NCBI GenBank assembly: GCA_024695575.1
Contig: JAILHY010000041.1
Coordinates: 1-42,283 of the forward strand
Length of the DNA: 42,283 nucleotides
Source: Lachnospiraceae bacterium
GTDB taxonomy: Bacteria > Bacillota > Clostridia > Lachnospirales > Lachnospiraceae
Reading direction: 5' to 3'
The notes beneath the pieces are model-generated. The model had not been told where the DNA came from. It saw only the letters and a list, made by a program, of their open reading frames with translations, and searched no databases. Positions 28,988 through 38,860 of this stretch are shown here, one piece after another; positions within the stretch are counted from its first letter, which is position 1; each line of letters starts with the position of its first letter. The position numbers and the translations under genes were made by a program.

Positions 28988-29346
28988 TCTTCCTGCTCTC
29001 TTTCTTCGGCCTGTTTCTTAAGCATCTCGATCTCAAACCCGCTTAAAGAATCGATAACCTTGCGGGCGTCAAAATCATTAAACTTACGTACCGAAATCTC
29101 ACTCAATCCTCTGATATATTCAAAGGCATCGTCTTTGGATTTGACGATGGCCACAATTTCCATGTTACGATCTTTATAGTATTTTTGCGCAAAAAGAAGG
29201 GATGAGAATATGTTAAGTCTGGTCCCCTCATCCTCAAAAGCGACAAAATAAAAAGGCGAAGGCAGTTTCCGACCCGTAAGACTTTTGATAAGTTTTCCGT
29301 GATTCCTAATGCCTTTGCCTATATAAAGATTAACATGCGTTTTCAT
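28975..29346 (-). CDS. Conserved hypothetical protein
   Basis: 123-aa ORF overlapping the downstream gene start; no family recognised. Confidence 0.65.
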   Translation of the reverse strand: MKTHVNLYIGKGIRNHGKLIKSLTGRKLPSPFYFVAFEDEGTRLNIFSSLLFAQKYYKDRNMEIVAIVKSKDDAFEYIRGLSEISVRKFNDFDARKVIDSLSGFEIEMLKKQAEEREQEEWLS

Positions 29347-29449
29347 AACAATGCTATTTTATCACGATTACTCCAAAGAACAAAGAATTTATTTCTATTT
29401 TACGTTTAATATGATAAAATAATAGGTGATACCGATTGGGGGTTATCTT

Positions 29450-30502
29450 ATGAAAACAATAGCAACTATGGCGCTTAAACCCGGCATGGTCTTAGCCGAG
29501 GATGTGTTAAGTTATAAGAACGAACTTCTTCTTTCAAGGAATACCACCCTTGATGATATTGCTATTGCCAAAATATCGCGCTATTCCGTTATGTGCGTCA
29601 ACATCAAAGAGGAAGCGGATTTTGCCACCACTCACTTTGAAAAAGTCCGTGTAAGTGAGGGATTTCGCAGATTTGAGAAATCCTATTCGATATACATGGC
29701 TGTATATAAAAAAATGATCGATAACCTCATCAACGAAGACGCGGATATCGAAACAGAAACTCTTTATCAGATTTACGGTGAGATCACCGGCTGTGCCAAG
29801 ACCGGCGAGATACTACTTGATTATCTTTACAATATGCTTCCTACCGAAGATACGGTTACCTATTCTCACTGCATGAATTCAGCTTTGGTGGCAGGTGTAT
29901 TTGCAACCTGGCTCGGTCTTCCTCTTAAAGATCAGTTTACGCTTATCGAATGCGGTTTTTTATATGATATCGGCAAGTTTCTTTTGGCCCCGGAGCTTGT
30001 AAGCAAACCGGATAAACTTACCGACTCGGAGTTTGAAAGAGTTAAGGCTCACACCATCTATGGTTATCACCTTATCAAGAATCACGGACTGGATGAAAAT
30101 GTACTTAAATGTACGCTCCAGCATCACGAAATGTGTAACGGTACGGGATATCCCAAGATCTTAAAGGAAGACGATATCAACTTCTATGCCAAGATAATAA
30201 GCATAGTTGATGCATATTGCGCAATGACAAGTGCCAGGAGTTATCGTAAGACCCTTATTCCTTTGCAGGTCGTTGCTAATTTTGAAGCTACTTCAGATCG
30301 TTACTCTCCTGCACTTTTAAAATCGATCCTGAGCCACATAGCCAACTCGCAGCTTGGTATGACCGTAAGACTTTCCGACGGCACAATGGCCGAGATCATT
30401 CTAATCAATCAGTTAAAACTATCCCGTCCGCTTGTTAAATGCGGGGATACATTAATAGATCTTACCAAAAGAACCGATCTTGAAATAGTCGAAGTAATTT
30501 GA
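29450..30502 (+). CDS. HD-GYP domain-like protein
   Basis: CGFLYDIGKFLLAPELVSKPDKLTDSEFERVKAHTIYGYHLI and LQHHEMCNGTGYP. ATG at 29450 with upstream GGGGG preferred. Confidence 0.88.
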   Translation: MKTIATMALKPGMVLAEDVLSYKNELLLSRNTTLDDIAIAKISRYSVMCVNIKEEADFATTHFEKVRVSEGFRRFEKSYSIYMAVYKKMIDNLINEDADIETETLYQIYGEITGCAKTGEILLDYLYNMLPTEDTVTYSHCMNSALVAGVFATWLGLPLKDQFTLIECGFLYDIGKFLLAPELVSKPDKLTDSEFERVKAHTIYGYHLIKNHGLDENVLKCTLQHHEMCNGTGYPKILKEDDINFYAKIISIVDAYCAMTSARSYRKTLIPLQVVANFEATSDRYSPALLKSILSHIANSQLGMTVRLSDGTMAEIILINQLKLSRPLVKCGDTLIDLTKRTDLEIVEVI

Positions 30503-30508
30503 TCGATC

Positions 30509-30540
30509 AACCCGGATGTTAACCGCATTCGGGTTTTCTT
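30509..30540 (+). terminator. Terminator between convergent HD-GYP-like and NUDIX genes (possibly bidirectional)
   Basis: AACCCGGAT...ATTCGGGTT stem followed by TTCTT on the plus strand. Confidence 0.65.
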
Positions 30541-30979
30541 ATGCTTCCCACTGGCCCCCGCGTCTTAAAGCCTTATATTCGCTGTAAGCCTTTTCGAGAA
30601 TTTCCCTTTCATTGTCATATTTCAAAAGATAAAAAGCCTCATGATACTTATAAAAGCCCGAATCATCAAAGTGCTCTTCTCTCTGAGGCTTTGAGTAAAA
30701 TGCATTTGCAGACATAAGATACCAGTGGACGCATTTGTTCACCGAATCGTCCTTGGCTCTGAATTCGTAGTGAGTATCACCTAAGGGCTTGATTATTGTG
30801 GCTTTGGAACCGCTTTCCTCAAGTACCTCCCTGATGGCGGTATCTTCGAATGTTTCTCCCGCTTCGACCGTTCCCTTGGGGAGTACCCATCCGCTGTTCT
30901 TTTCATGCAGATTCTTGTACAGAAGAAGGATCTTTCCTTTGTGGATCACTACTCCGCCGCAACTGGTTGCTTCTTTCAT
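30539..30979 (-). CDS. NUDIX hydrolase
   Basis: GTVEAGETFEDTAIREVLEESG Nudix box. Confidence 0.94.
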   Translation of the reverse strand: MKEATSCGGVVIHKGKILLLYKNLHEKNSGWVLPKGTVEAGETFEDTAIREVLEESGSKATIIKPLGDTHYEFRAKDDSVNKCVHWYLMSANAFYSKPQREEHFDDSGFYKYHEAFYLLKYDNEREILEKAYSEYKALRRGGQWEA

Positions 30980-31001
30980 TGCAAACCTCCTTGCTTTTTA
31001 T

Positions 31002-33773
31002 TTATTGTTCTGGTTCTACTTCACCATTATCGTACCTTCTGAAGTATGTGTCAAAGATTTTCTTTGCCATGGGTACTGCATGCAGTCCGCTGGTGCCCGC
31101 ATTCTCAAGAATAATGGTAACACAAATTTCCGGATCCTCGGCCGGCGCAAAGCCCGTAAACCAGGAATGCGTGCTGGTTGTATAGTCACTGTATTCGGCT
31201 GAGCCGGTCTTTCCTGCAACGGTATATTTGTCGGTTTTAAGCTTCTTTGCGGTACCGGAATTTACAACACCTTCAAGCATATCCGTAAGGACCGCGGCTT
31301 CTTCTTCAGTCATGATACGTCTGTATTCGCTCTCGCCGAAGGTCTTTACCGGATTGAGCATGCTGTTTACAACGGAAGATATAATGTACGGCTTCATTAC
31401 AACACCCTTATTGGCTATGGCAGAAGTTATCATATTAAGGTGAAGGGGTGTCATCAGCGTCTTACCCTGTCCGAAGGCAGTCAGCGCCATATCCCGGTCG
31501 GTCATATCTTCATTTACTACAATGGAACTTGACAGGGCGCCAAAAGAAACCGGAAGTTCTTCGTTAAACATAAATTCACGTAAGGTCTCGGAAAACTTAT
31601 TTCTGTCAAGAGACAGTCCCAGATTGCCAAAAGATGAGTTACATGATATGGCGAGACTCTTCTTAAGATCAACGCTTCCGTGAACATCATGGTTATAACA
31701 TATGATCTTCCCGTCATCAACTTTCAATTCCCCGACGCAGTTAAATGAATAGTCATTGTAGTTTTCGGGGTTTTCATGAATATACTCAAACAAGGTAACG
31801 ATCTTAAACGTGGATCCGGGCGGGTAAAGACCGTTTGTAGCTCGGTTTAAAAGAACGCTGCTTTCTTCATCCTCCATAAGATCATCCCAGATCTCCGTTA
31901 TCTCATTGGGATCAAAATCCGGTTTAGACACTAATGCAAGTATCTCACCCGTCTTTGGATTAGATACGACCGCGGCCCCGTTATAAGAGCCTATTGCGGT
32001 ATAAGCAGATTTCTGAAGCTCCGTATCAAGAGTTGTGACAACACCGTCACCAAGATACTTATCTCCTGAAAGATCGGCAGCGATCCTCTCCGTCATAGGC
32101 TGATTTGAATTGATCAGATAGTAATTGGCCACAGCCTCAATTCCTGACTTACCGTTTGATGAATATCCGACCACATGCGAAAAAATGTTATGAAAAGGAT
32201 ATGTTCTAACCTCTTCACCCGTTTTGAATGAAGTGGATGCAAGGATCTCCATATCCCGTGAATAAATGGGTCCTCTTACGGACTGACGGATCAAAGCCTC
32301 CTGTCTTGGATTGTAAGGGTTATTTATCATTTCTTCCTTATGAGTTGAAACATATACGCTAAGATATACGGAAAGAGCCGTAAAAAGGAGGATAAACAGA
32401 TAAACAAGTCCCATCAGAATATTAAACTGACTGTTGAGCTTTCTTTCTTTTGCCTTGTTTTTAAAAGAAAAATTGCCGGAGTCCCTTACGGTATACAAGC
32501 CTTCGATAATCATAAAGGTAAATACCGTAGCCATAACGGATGAACCACCGTAACTTACCAAAGGAAGCGTAACTCCCGCAAGCGGAATAAACCGGGTGCC
32601 GCCGCCCACTGTAAGAAAAACCTGGAAAACATAGGTAAACCCCAGCCCGACCGCAATATAGCGATAGAAATCGTCCGAAAGCTTAAAGGAAATATTGATA
32701 AACATGATAAAGCAGCTTAAGCAGATGAGAATAAGGCAGATAGCGAATACAATGCCAAACTCCTGAGCTATGGCCGAATAGATAAAGTCAGTTTCCACAT
32801 AGGGGATAGTTTCCGGTGTACCGTCAAAGAGGCCAAGTCCAAACCAGGATCCGCTACCGATGGCAAACAAAGACTGGGTTATCTGATATCCTTCGTTATC
32901 AATAACGGAAAAAGGATCGATAAAGGCCTGAACTCTCACCTGAACATGTCTGAACAGATTATATGCAAGGACCGAGATCCCGGCTCCAGTTCCGACTCCA
33001 ACCGCCAGGTAAAAGAAATTGCCAGTAGCGATGAAAACCATCAAAACAAAAGTTACAAACAGGATAAGCGCCGCTCCCAGGTCATTGGAAAGCGCAAGTA
33101 TCAATACATGTGCTGCGGCAAAAGCAGTTGCTATAAGGAGATTTCTGATCTCCGTTCCGTTATATAATATCCCGGCAAGACAAATGACAAAAATGATTTT
33201 AACAAACTCGGAAGCCTGAAATGATACTCCGAAAATAAAGATTGCCAGCCTTGAACCGTTTGCGATCCGACCTATAAGAGATACAAGAGCAAGAAGAAAG
33301 ATACCCACTCCACCGTAGAAATAAGGGATGTTGGGGATCCTGTTTATCTTCTTCATGATAAAGGGAATGAACCCGCCGATGACGAGTGAGATCATGACAA
33401 TAATGAACTGCTTTAACGCCTTATCAAAATCAAGGCGTGCAAGCATCACAAGTCCGATGCTGGTTAACATGCATACATTATTGATAATGAGTCTGTTGAT
33501 GCGCTCATAGATCATGGGGAATATTTCCATAAACAGGATCATGGAAACCTGAAAAGCCGCATAATAAAAGAGATACTTTATATCGCCGGTTTTAAGGCAA
33601 ATTGAAAGAAAGCAGGAAAAGTGCATCAAAACGATCAACACAACCTGCAAACCGTAGAGATTCTTACGACTGTGCTCATCCTTATGACTGAATACAAGAA
33701 ATCCGGTCATGGTATACACGATCATAAAAAATACTATGAAATATTTGGAAAAAGCAGAAATATACTGAACCAA
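31002..33773 (-). CDS. SEDS (FtsW/RodA/SpoVE) glycosyltransferase fused to a class B penicillin-binding transpeptidase
   Basis: N-terminal multi-TM SEDS domain (ETDFIYSAIAQEFG; PLAGVTLPLVSYGGSSV) and C-terminal transpeptidase motifs STFK, SCN, KTG in one 923-aa ORF. TTG start directly after the upstream stop. Confidence 0.92.
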   Translation of the reverse strand: MVQYISAFSKYFIVFFMIVYTMTGFLVFSHKDEHSRKNLYGLQVVLIVLMHFSCFLSICLKTGDIKYLFYYAAFQVSMILFMEIFPMIYERINRLIINNVCMLTSIGLVMLARLDFDKALKQFIIVMISLVIGGFIPFIMKKINRIPNIPYFYGGVGIFLLALVSLIGRIANGSRLAIFIFGVSFQASEFVKIIFVICLAGILYNGTEIRNLLIATAFAAAHVLILALSNDLGAALILFVTFVLMVFIATGNFFYLAVGVGTGAGISVLAYNLFRHVQVRVQAFIDPFSVIDNEGYQITQSLFAIGSGSWFGLGLFDGTPETIPYVETDFIYSAIAQEFGIVFAICLILICLSCFIMFINISFKLSDDFYRYIAVGLGFTYVFQVFLTVGGGTRFIPLAGVTLPLVSYGGSSVMATVFTFMIIEGLYTVRDSGNFSFKNKAKERKLNSQFNILMGLVYLFILLFTALSVYLSVYVSTHKEEMINNPYNPRQEALIRQSVRGPIYSRDMEILASTSFKTGEEVRTYPFHNIFSHVVGYSSNGKSGIEAVANYYLINSNQPMTERIAADLSGDKYLGDGVVTTLDTELQKSAYTAIGSYNGAAVVSNPKTGEILALVSKPDFDPNEITEIWDDLMEDEESSVLLNRATNGLYPPGSTFKIVTLFEYIHENPENYNDYSFNCVGELKVDDGKIICYNHDVHGSVDLKKSLAISCNSSFGNLGLSLDRNKFSETLREFMFNEELPVSFGALSSSIVVNEDMTDRDMALTAFGQGKTLMTPLHLNMITSAIANKGVVMKPYIISSVVNSMLNPVKTFGESEYRRIMTEEEAAVLTDMLEGVVNSGTAKKLKTDKYTVAGKTGSAEYSDYTTSTHSWFTGFAPAEDPEICVTIILENAGTSGLHAVPMAKKIFDTYFRRYDNGEVEPEQ

Positions 33774-35885
33774 TTATTCCACTCCGCGCTGTCTGTAGCC
33801 TCTGGTATATTCGCCTGATGGCATCGGACTTCCGTTAATGAAGGAATCTGCAATGCTGTATACATCGGATGCAGATTCGTTTGTGAAGTTTATTACCATG
33901 CAGGACTTTTTTATTTTACCCGTATTTACTTCCCTGTGCAAGGAAGTAGGTACGGAATTGTAAATGGTGTTAAAGCAAAGATCGCAGTTGCGTCTGACAG
34001 GGAACGTAACACCTCTACGATCCTTTAAGCCGATAAATGCGCTGCCCTCTTTCTTTTTACAGGAAAAAGCAGTGCGTTCGATGCAATTGGCCGAGTTCAT
34101 CAGGGGCATGCGACCGTAAACACAAACAAAAAGATCATCGGGAAGGCTCATAAGTTCCTGCCCTGTAAGTTCATAAGAAGCCATTATCGCATGCGAAAAC
34201 TCTGACAGAACCTTAACTGATTCCCTGTTCCAGGCATAGATTTCGGGTCCAAGGATAACAAAGCCCTTATAACCAAGAGACAAGGAAAGGCCAAGTTCTT
34301 CCGTATTATGGCATATTATTCCCTTAAACCCATTAGTCTCGCAGGTTTTAACTGCCGAAGTTATGGCCGCTTCATCCTTGTCACGCATAACAAGAGGCAG
34401 ATCCAAAAGAAAATCATTTTCCGTGGAACGGCCTTTAAAATCGCCGATTAAGTCAACAGGAACAGCTGTATAAAATTCGCCATTAACTTTCGATAGTGCA
34501 TCAGCCTGCTCCTTAAGGGTTACAGTGATTATAGGTTTATGAATGAATTCTTTATCATGATCAACGCTAAAGACAGGCTTGTTAATTGCTTTAGTCTGAA
34601 TCCGTTCCTTATAATCCTTAAGTATCGCATTCTCCAGCTTGTCGATCAGATTACGGCGAAGCTCGTTAAGAACGCTTACGGGAATAAAGCTCTGATCATC
34701 TGAATTTATGGTAATGTCTCCGGGCTTAAACGATGTGTCGCCAAGTTTAACTAACTGTTTACGGATATCCTCGGAGGATGCGGCTTTATTAACAGCTCTT
34801 TCTGCAACAGGGCCTTCGACGGTAACGGAAATACCGTCGGACGTTGCCGTAAGAATCAGGTTCTCTCCTACCTGCTCATAAAAGTACAGATCAACAGTCC
34901 TCTTTCTTTCGGCGCGAAGATAAGTTTCCTTTGTTGATTCCATAAGTTTATCATCGTTACCGTTATATGCGGGAGAATCAACGGAGATCATCTCTTTACC
35001 TTTGTCTCTGTGATAGTATCCCTGCCCATATTCGCTTCGAAGATACATATGTTTAAGATCTTCGATATCTTTGTGATCTACGTTAAATCTTTCAGGATCT
35101 TTATTGTATCTTTCTATATATTTTCTGTACTGAGAAGTTACAAATGCCGAATATTCGGGCTTTTTCATACGGCCTTCAATCTTTAACGAATCTATTTCAT
35201 TATCCGATAGCTCAGGGATAAGTTCGACGGCACACTGATCCTTCATCGAAAGATAGAACCCGGGCTTTGATTCTTTATTATTACTGATAACGGAGTATTC
35301 GAGACGACATGGACCGGCACAACGACCTCTGTTACCGCTCCGACCGCCAAGGCAGGAGGAAAACAGACAGTTTCCGGAATAGGCGTAGCACATTGCCCCA
35401 TGAACAAATGCCTCAACTTCAACGCCTTCGCTTTGCCCCACTTCCTTTAATTCATCCATGGAAAGTTCCCTTGCCAGAACTACCCTTGTGGAACCAAAGG
35501 ACTTATAAAACCTTGCGGCAAATTTACCGGTTGCATAACCTTGGGTGCTGACATGACACTCCATCTCAGGAAAAAGTATAGGAAACACGGAAATAAGACC
35601 GATATCCTGAACAATGCAACCGTCCAGTCCGGCCTCATAAAATGGTCTTATATAGTCCAAAACATCCTGCCATTCAGATTCCTTGACAAGAGTATTCACC
35701 GTAAGATAGACCTTTATATCAAATAAATGGGCATACCTAATCGCCCGGATGATCTCTTCATCCGAGAAATTATCGGCATAAGCTCTGGCACCAAAACGTG
35801 TACCGCCAAGATAAACGGCATCACATCCTGCATTGACGGCGCCTTTAAAGGCCTCATAGTTTCCGGCCGGGGATAACAGTTCCAT
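33774..35885 (-). CDS. U32 family peptidase (RlhA-like, with C-terminal extension)
   Basis: MELLSPAGNYEAFKGAVNAGCDAVYLGG; EAFVHGAMCYAYSGNCLFSSCLGGRSGNRGRCAGPCR. Confidence 0.94.
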   Translation of the reverse strand: MELLSPAGNYEAFKGAVNAGCDAVYLGGTRFGARAYADNFSDEEIIRAIRYAHLFDIKVYLTVNTLVKESEWQDVLDYIRPFYEAGLDGCIVQDIGLISVFPILFPEMECHVSTQGYATGKFAARFYKSFGSTRVVLARELSMDELKEVGQSEGVEVEAFVHGAMCYAYSGNCLFSSCLGGRSGNRGRCAGPCRLEYSVISNNKESKPGFYLSMKDQCAVELIPELSDNEIDSLKIEGRMKKPEYSAFVTSQYRKYIERYNKDPERFNVDHKDIEDLKHMYLRSEYGQGYYHRDKGKEMISVDSPAYNGNDDKLMESTKETYLRAERKRTVDLYFYEQVGENLILTATSDGISVTVEGPVAERAVNKAASSEDIRKQLVKLGDTSFKPGDITINSDDQSFIPVSVLNELRRNLIDKLENAILKDYKERIQTKAINKPVFSVDHDKEFIHKPIITVTLKEQADALSKVNGEFYTAVPVDLIGDFKGRSTENDFLLDLPLVMRDKDEAAITSAVKTCETNGFKGIICHNTEELGLSLSLGYKGFVILGPEIYAWNRESVKVLSEFSHAIMASYELTGQELMSLPDDLFVCVYGRMPLMNSANCIERTAFSCKKKEGSAFIGLKDRRGVTFPVRRNCDLCFNTIYNSVPTSLHREVNTGKIKKSCMVINFTNESASDVYSIADSFINGSPMPSGEYTRGYRQRGVE

Positions 35886-35905
35886 TTCTTTCCTCGTTAA
35901 AGAAA

Positions 35906-35927
35906 AAAGGCTGAATAATCAGCCTTT
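35906..35927 (-). terminator. Rho-independent terminator overlapping the zapA stop codon
   Basis: Minus strand AAAGGCTGA-TTAT-TCAGCCTTT followed by TTTCTTT. Confidence 0.8.
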
Positions 35928-36330
35928 ATTCGCTTCTCTTAAGTTCAGTTTCAAGTCTGATGACTTTCTTGGAGCTTTCATCCAGTTCATTGCGCAAAGA
36001 TTTAACCGATTTCTCGGAATTGTCCAGCTTGATCTGTGACGCAATGAGTTCGTGCTTAAGGTCATAAAGCTCCTTCTCCTTAGCACTTATCTCATCCTCC
36101 AAAAGGGAGATCTGTTTCTTTGCTTTGAAATAATCGTCCGCAATGTTAAGCTGAAGCAGCAGATTCTGCTGATCAACGGGCGAACGCTTAAACCCCTCAA
36201 GCTTGCTGTATTCGGCATGCTTGCTGTTGATATATGCAGCTACCTTCTGAAGATACTCTTCACTTTCGTAACCGCTTAAATGTAACACCTTGCCGCCGAT
36301 AATAACCTCTGCATCATTTTTGGCTGCCAT
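35926..36330 (-). CDS. zapA: Cell division protein ZapA
   Basis: DAEVIIGGKVLHLSGYESEEYLQKVAAYINSKHAEY with C-terminal coiled coil. Confidence 0.9.
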   Translation of the reverse strand: MAAKNDAEVIIGGKVLHLSGYESEEYLQKVAAYINSKHAEYSKLEGFKRSPVDQQNLLLQLNIADDYFKAKKQISLLEDEISAKEKELYDLKHELIASQIKLDNSEKSVKSLRNELDESSKKVIRLETELKRSE

Positions 36331-36378
36331 GGCCGTCCCCCACATTTAAGAATTAGCAATATTATAAAGAAAAACAGC

Positions 36379-37368
36379 CTAAATTTCAATACCCAAATGC
36401 TTGTATGCAAGCTCCGTTACCATACGCCCGCGAGGAGTTCTGGTGATAAAACCGTTCATTATGAGGTACGGTTCATAAACATCTTCGATTGTTCCCGCAT
36501 CCTCCCCCAGGGTAGCCGCAAGAGTATCAAGGCCAACAGGACCGCCCTTATAAAGATTGATCATGGTCGTGAGCATATTCCTGTCAGTATGATCAAGCCC
36601 CATCTTGTCAACATCCATAAGATCAAGGGCCGTACGGGCAACTTCCCCGGTAATGACACCGTCAAATCTTACTTCCGCAAAGTCACGGACACGCTTGAGC
36701 ATTCTGTTGGCAAGGCGGGGCGTTCCCCTTGATCTGCGGGCAAGTTCCAAAGCACCCTCCTCCTCGATCTTAACATTTAAGAGTTTGGAAGAATGCTGAA
36801 TAATAGTCTTAAGTTCGTCTATAGTATAGAATTCAAGCCGTTCTATAACTCCGAATCGATCCCTTAAGGGTGCCGATAACAGTCCGGCTCTTGTTGTGGC
36901 GCCAACCAGAGTAAACTTGGGAAGATCAAGTCGAACAGATTTGGAACTTGGGCCCTTTCCGATCATAATATCTATGGAATAATCCTCCATTGCCGGATAT
37001 AGAACCTCTTCAATCTGTTTGTTCAGTCTGTGGATCTCATCGATGAAAAGAAGATCCCCTTCCTGAAGACCGTTTAAAATTGCTGCCATATCCCCGGGCT
37101 TTTCTATTGCAGGGCCGCTGGTTATACGGATATTTACACCCATCTCATTGGCAATAATCTGAGCAAGGGTCGTCTTTCCAAGTCCGGGAGGTCCGTACAA
37201 AAGCACATGATCGAGAGCCTCATGCCTGTTCCTTGCTGCATCTATATATATGCTTATAATGTCCTTAACTTTCTTCTGACCGATGTAATCCTTTAAAAAC
37301 CTGGGACGAAGTGAGCCTTCGAGCTTAACGTCCTCATCGGTAATCTCTGTTTTGATAACTCTGTTCAA
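36379..37368 (-). CDS. ruvB: Holliday junction branch migration helicase RuvB
   Basis: [64 protein letters not shown]. Confidence 0.98.
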   Translation of the reverse strand: MNRVIKTEITDEDVKLEGSLRPRFLKDYIGQKKVKDIISIYIDAARNRHEALDHVLLYGPPGLGKTTLAQIIANEMGVNIRITSGPAIEKPGDMAAILNGLQEGDLLFIDEIHRLNKQIEEVLYPAMEDYSIDIMIGKGPSSKSVRLDLPKFTLVGATTRAGLLSAPLRDRFGVIERLEFYTIDELKTIIQHSSKLLNVKIEEEGALELARRSRGTPRLANRMLKRVRDFAEVRFDGVITGEVARTALDLMDVDKMGLDHTDRNMLTTMINLYKGGPVGLDTLAATLGEDAGTIEDVYEPYLIMNGFITRTPRGRMVTELAYKHLGIEI

Positions 37369-37382
37369 ATCAATTCACCCCG

Positions 37383-37982
37383 TTAAAACAAATGCTGCAG
37401 TGCAGTCTTAAGAATCGCATTAACATCCTTACCGTCAAAAGGTCCGGACTGGGAAACGGCTCTCTCGGCTTCGGCCTTGGAATAGCCAAGGGTAACAAGA
37501 GCCATGACAGCATCCCTTGCACTCTCCGGAAGGTCGTTGCCTGCAGGTGCCGAAACACTGTCAAGAGTAAGAATATCATCCTTACTGATCTTATCCTTAA
37601 GTTCCAGAATGATCCTTTCGGCAGTCTTTCGGCCAATGCCGGGAGCCTTGGAAAGTTTGCCGGAATCTCCCGTAAGGATAAGGTACTTTACCTCACTGGC
37701 AGGATATGCTCCAAGTAAACCCAATGCAACTTTGGGTCCTACCCCGGAAACGGTAATAAGACTTTCAAAGAAATCAAGATCATCTCTTGAAAGAAAGCCA
37801 TATAACGAAATATCATCCTCTCGTACCGCTGTATGTGTATAAAGTTTGACCTCCTCGCCGATGGAGGGAAGACTATCTCGGACCGATTCGGATACACCAA
37901 CAATTATCCCGAAGCCGTTAACTTCAACAACAACTCTTCCTATCCGTGATTCGGCCAGTTCGCCTTTAACGTAACCTATCAT
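37383..37982 (-). CDS. ruvA: Holliday junction branch migration protein RuvA
   Basis: MIGYVKGELAESRIGRVVVEVNGFG; LITVSGVGPKVALGLLGAY; PGIGRKTAERIILELKDK. Confidence 0.96.
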   Translation of the reverse strand: MIGYVKGELAESRIGRVVVEVNGFGIIVGVSESVRDSLPSIGEEVKLYTHTAVREDDISLYGFLSRDDLDFFESLITVSGVGPKVALGLLGAYPASEVKYLILTGDSGKLSKAPGIGRKTAERIILELKDKISKDDILTLDSVSAPAGNDLPESARDAVMALVTLGYSKAEAERAVSQSGPFDGKDVNAILKTALQHLF

Positions 37983-38466
37983 TCTTTCTGATCCTTTCAA
38001 TTACGGCAAGAGTAATTAAACCAACAAATAACCCCGTTATCATTCCAAGAAACGAGAGCGCGGGAATAAGCCGTAAAACACCAATCCGCCCCGTGATAAA
38101 AGCGGCACCTGCAATCTGCCCAATATTATGAAAGCAGCCCCCTGCCATACTGAGTCCCACAACCGAGAAACGCTTCAAACGATAAAGAAGAAAAATCGTC
38201 AGGAAGCTTAAAATAAATCCGCAAATAGACAAAACAGCGGAAAACACATTACCAAACAACAAAAACATAAGAGCTGTCTTGAGAATTCCTATCAAAAAAG
38301 CCGGCAAACATCCAAAATGCATAAAAGCAAAGAGGATAACTATGTTTGAAAGTCCAAGCTTAAAACCGGGCAAAGGTACCGGTACGGGAATAAGTATCTC
38401 AATATATGAAAAAATAAGACACAGTGACAGGAGAATACCGTAATAAACCGTCTGTTTCCAATTCAT
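37966..38466 (-). CDS. Gx transporter family protein (HepPP synthase component I-like membrane protein)
   Basis: ILIPVPVPLPGFKLGLSNIVILFAFMHFG; multi-TM; next to a NusG_II-domain gene. Confidence 0.88.
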   Translation of the reverse strand: MNWKQTVYYGILLSLCLIFSYIEILIPVPVPLPGFKLGLSNIVILFAFMHFGCLPAFLIGILKTALMFLLFGNVFSAVLSICGFILSFLTIFLLYRLKRFSVVGLSMAGGCFHNIGQIAGAAFITGRIGVLRLIPALSFLGMITGLFVGLITLAVIERIRKNDRLR

Positions 38467-38849
38467 CAGTAGGTCACCCCGTCAGGTACGTTCTCGGAAG
38501 TTCCGGAAGTTCCGGAAGTAATTAAAATATACAGTCTGTGGGGAATGCATACGATAAACTCTCCCGCTTTGGATATTTCGCCGCATCGCACACAGTCGTT
38601 ACCCGGGCAGTCGGCCTCAGATACAAAGACCTTACCGCCGGCAATTGATACGATGTTACTGCCCGAATCACAGGAAACTGCAATGGTTCTGTCTTCAAAC
38701 AAAGAATATGTGCCAAAAACCTGACCGTCGCTGTATATCTGAACCGTATCTGCCAGGCTGTAAGGAGATAAACTCCTAATGAGTATAAACGGAATAAAGC
38801 AGGTGGCCGTAAGTAAAACCGCCGCCAGCAGAAAATCTTCTTTTTTCAT
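38466..38849 (-). CDS. NusG domain II-containing protein
   Basis: Single N-terminal TM; VSCDSGSNIVSIAGGKVFVSEADCPGNDCVRCGEISKAGEFIVCIPHRLYILI. Confidence 0.9.
   Translation of the reverse strand: MKKEDFLLAAVLLTATCFIPFILIRSLSPYSLADTVQIYSDGQVFGTYSLFEDRTIAVSCDSGSNIVSIAGGKVFVSEADCPGNDCVRCGEISKAGEFIVCIPHRLYILITSGTSGTSENVPDGVTY
38487..38520. repeat. 9-bp tandem repeat in the 3' end of the NusG_II gene
   Basis: GGAAGTTCC-GGAAGTTCC-GGAAGT on the plus strand, encoding TSGTSGTSE. Confidence 0.8.
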
Positions 38850-38860
38850 AAACACATCTT

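Noticed and set aside
30789-31202. 137-aa plus-strand ORF antisense to NUDIX and the SEDS/PBP fusion
   Set aside because: Spans two confident minus-strand genes; no motif support.
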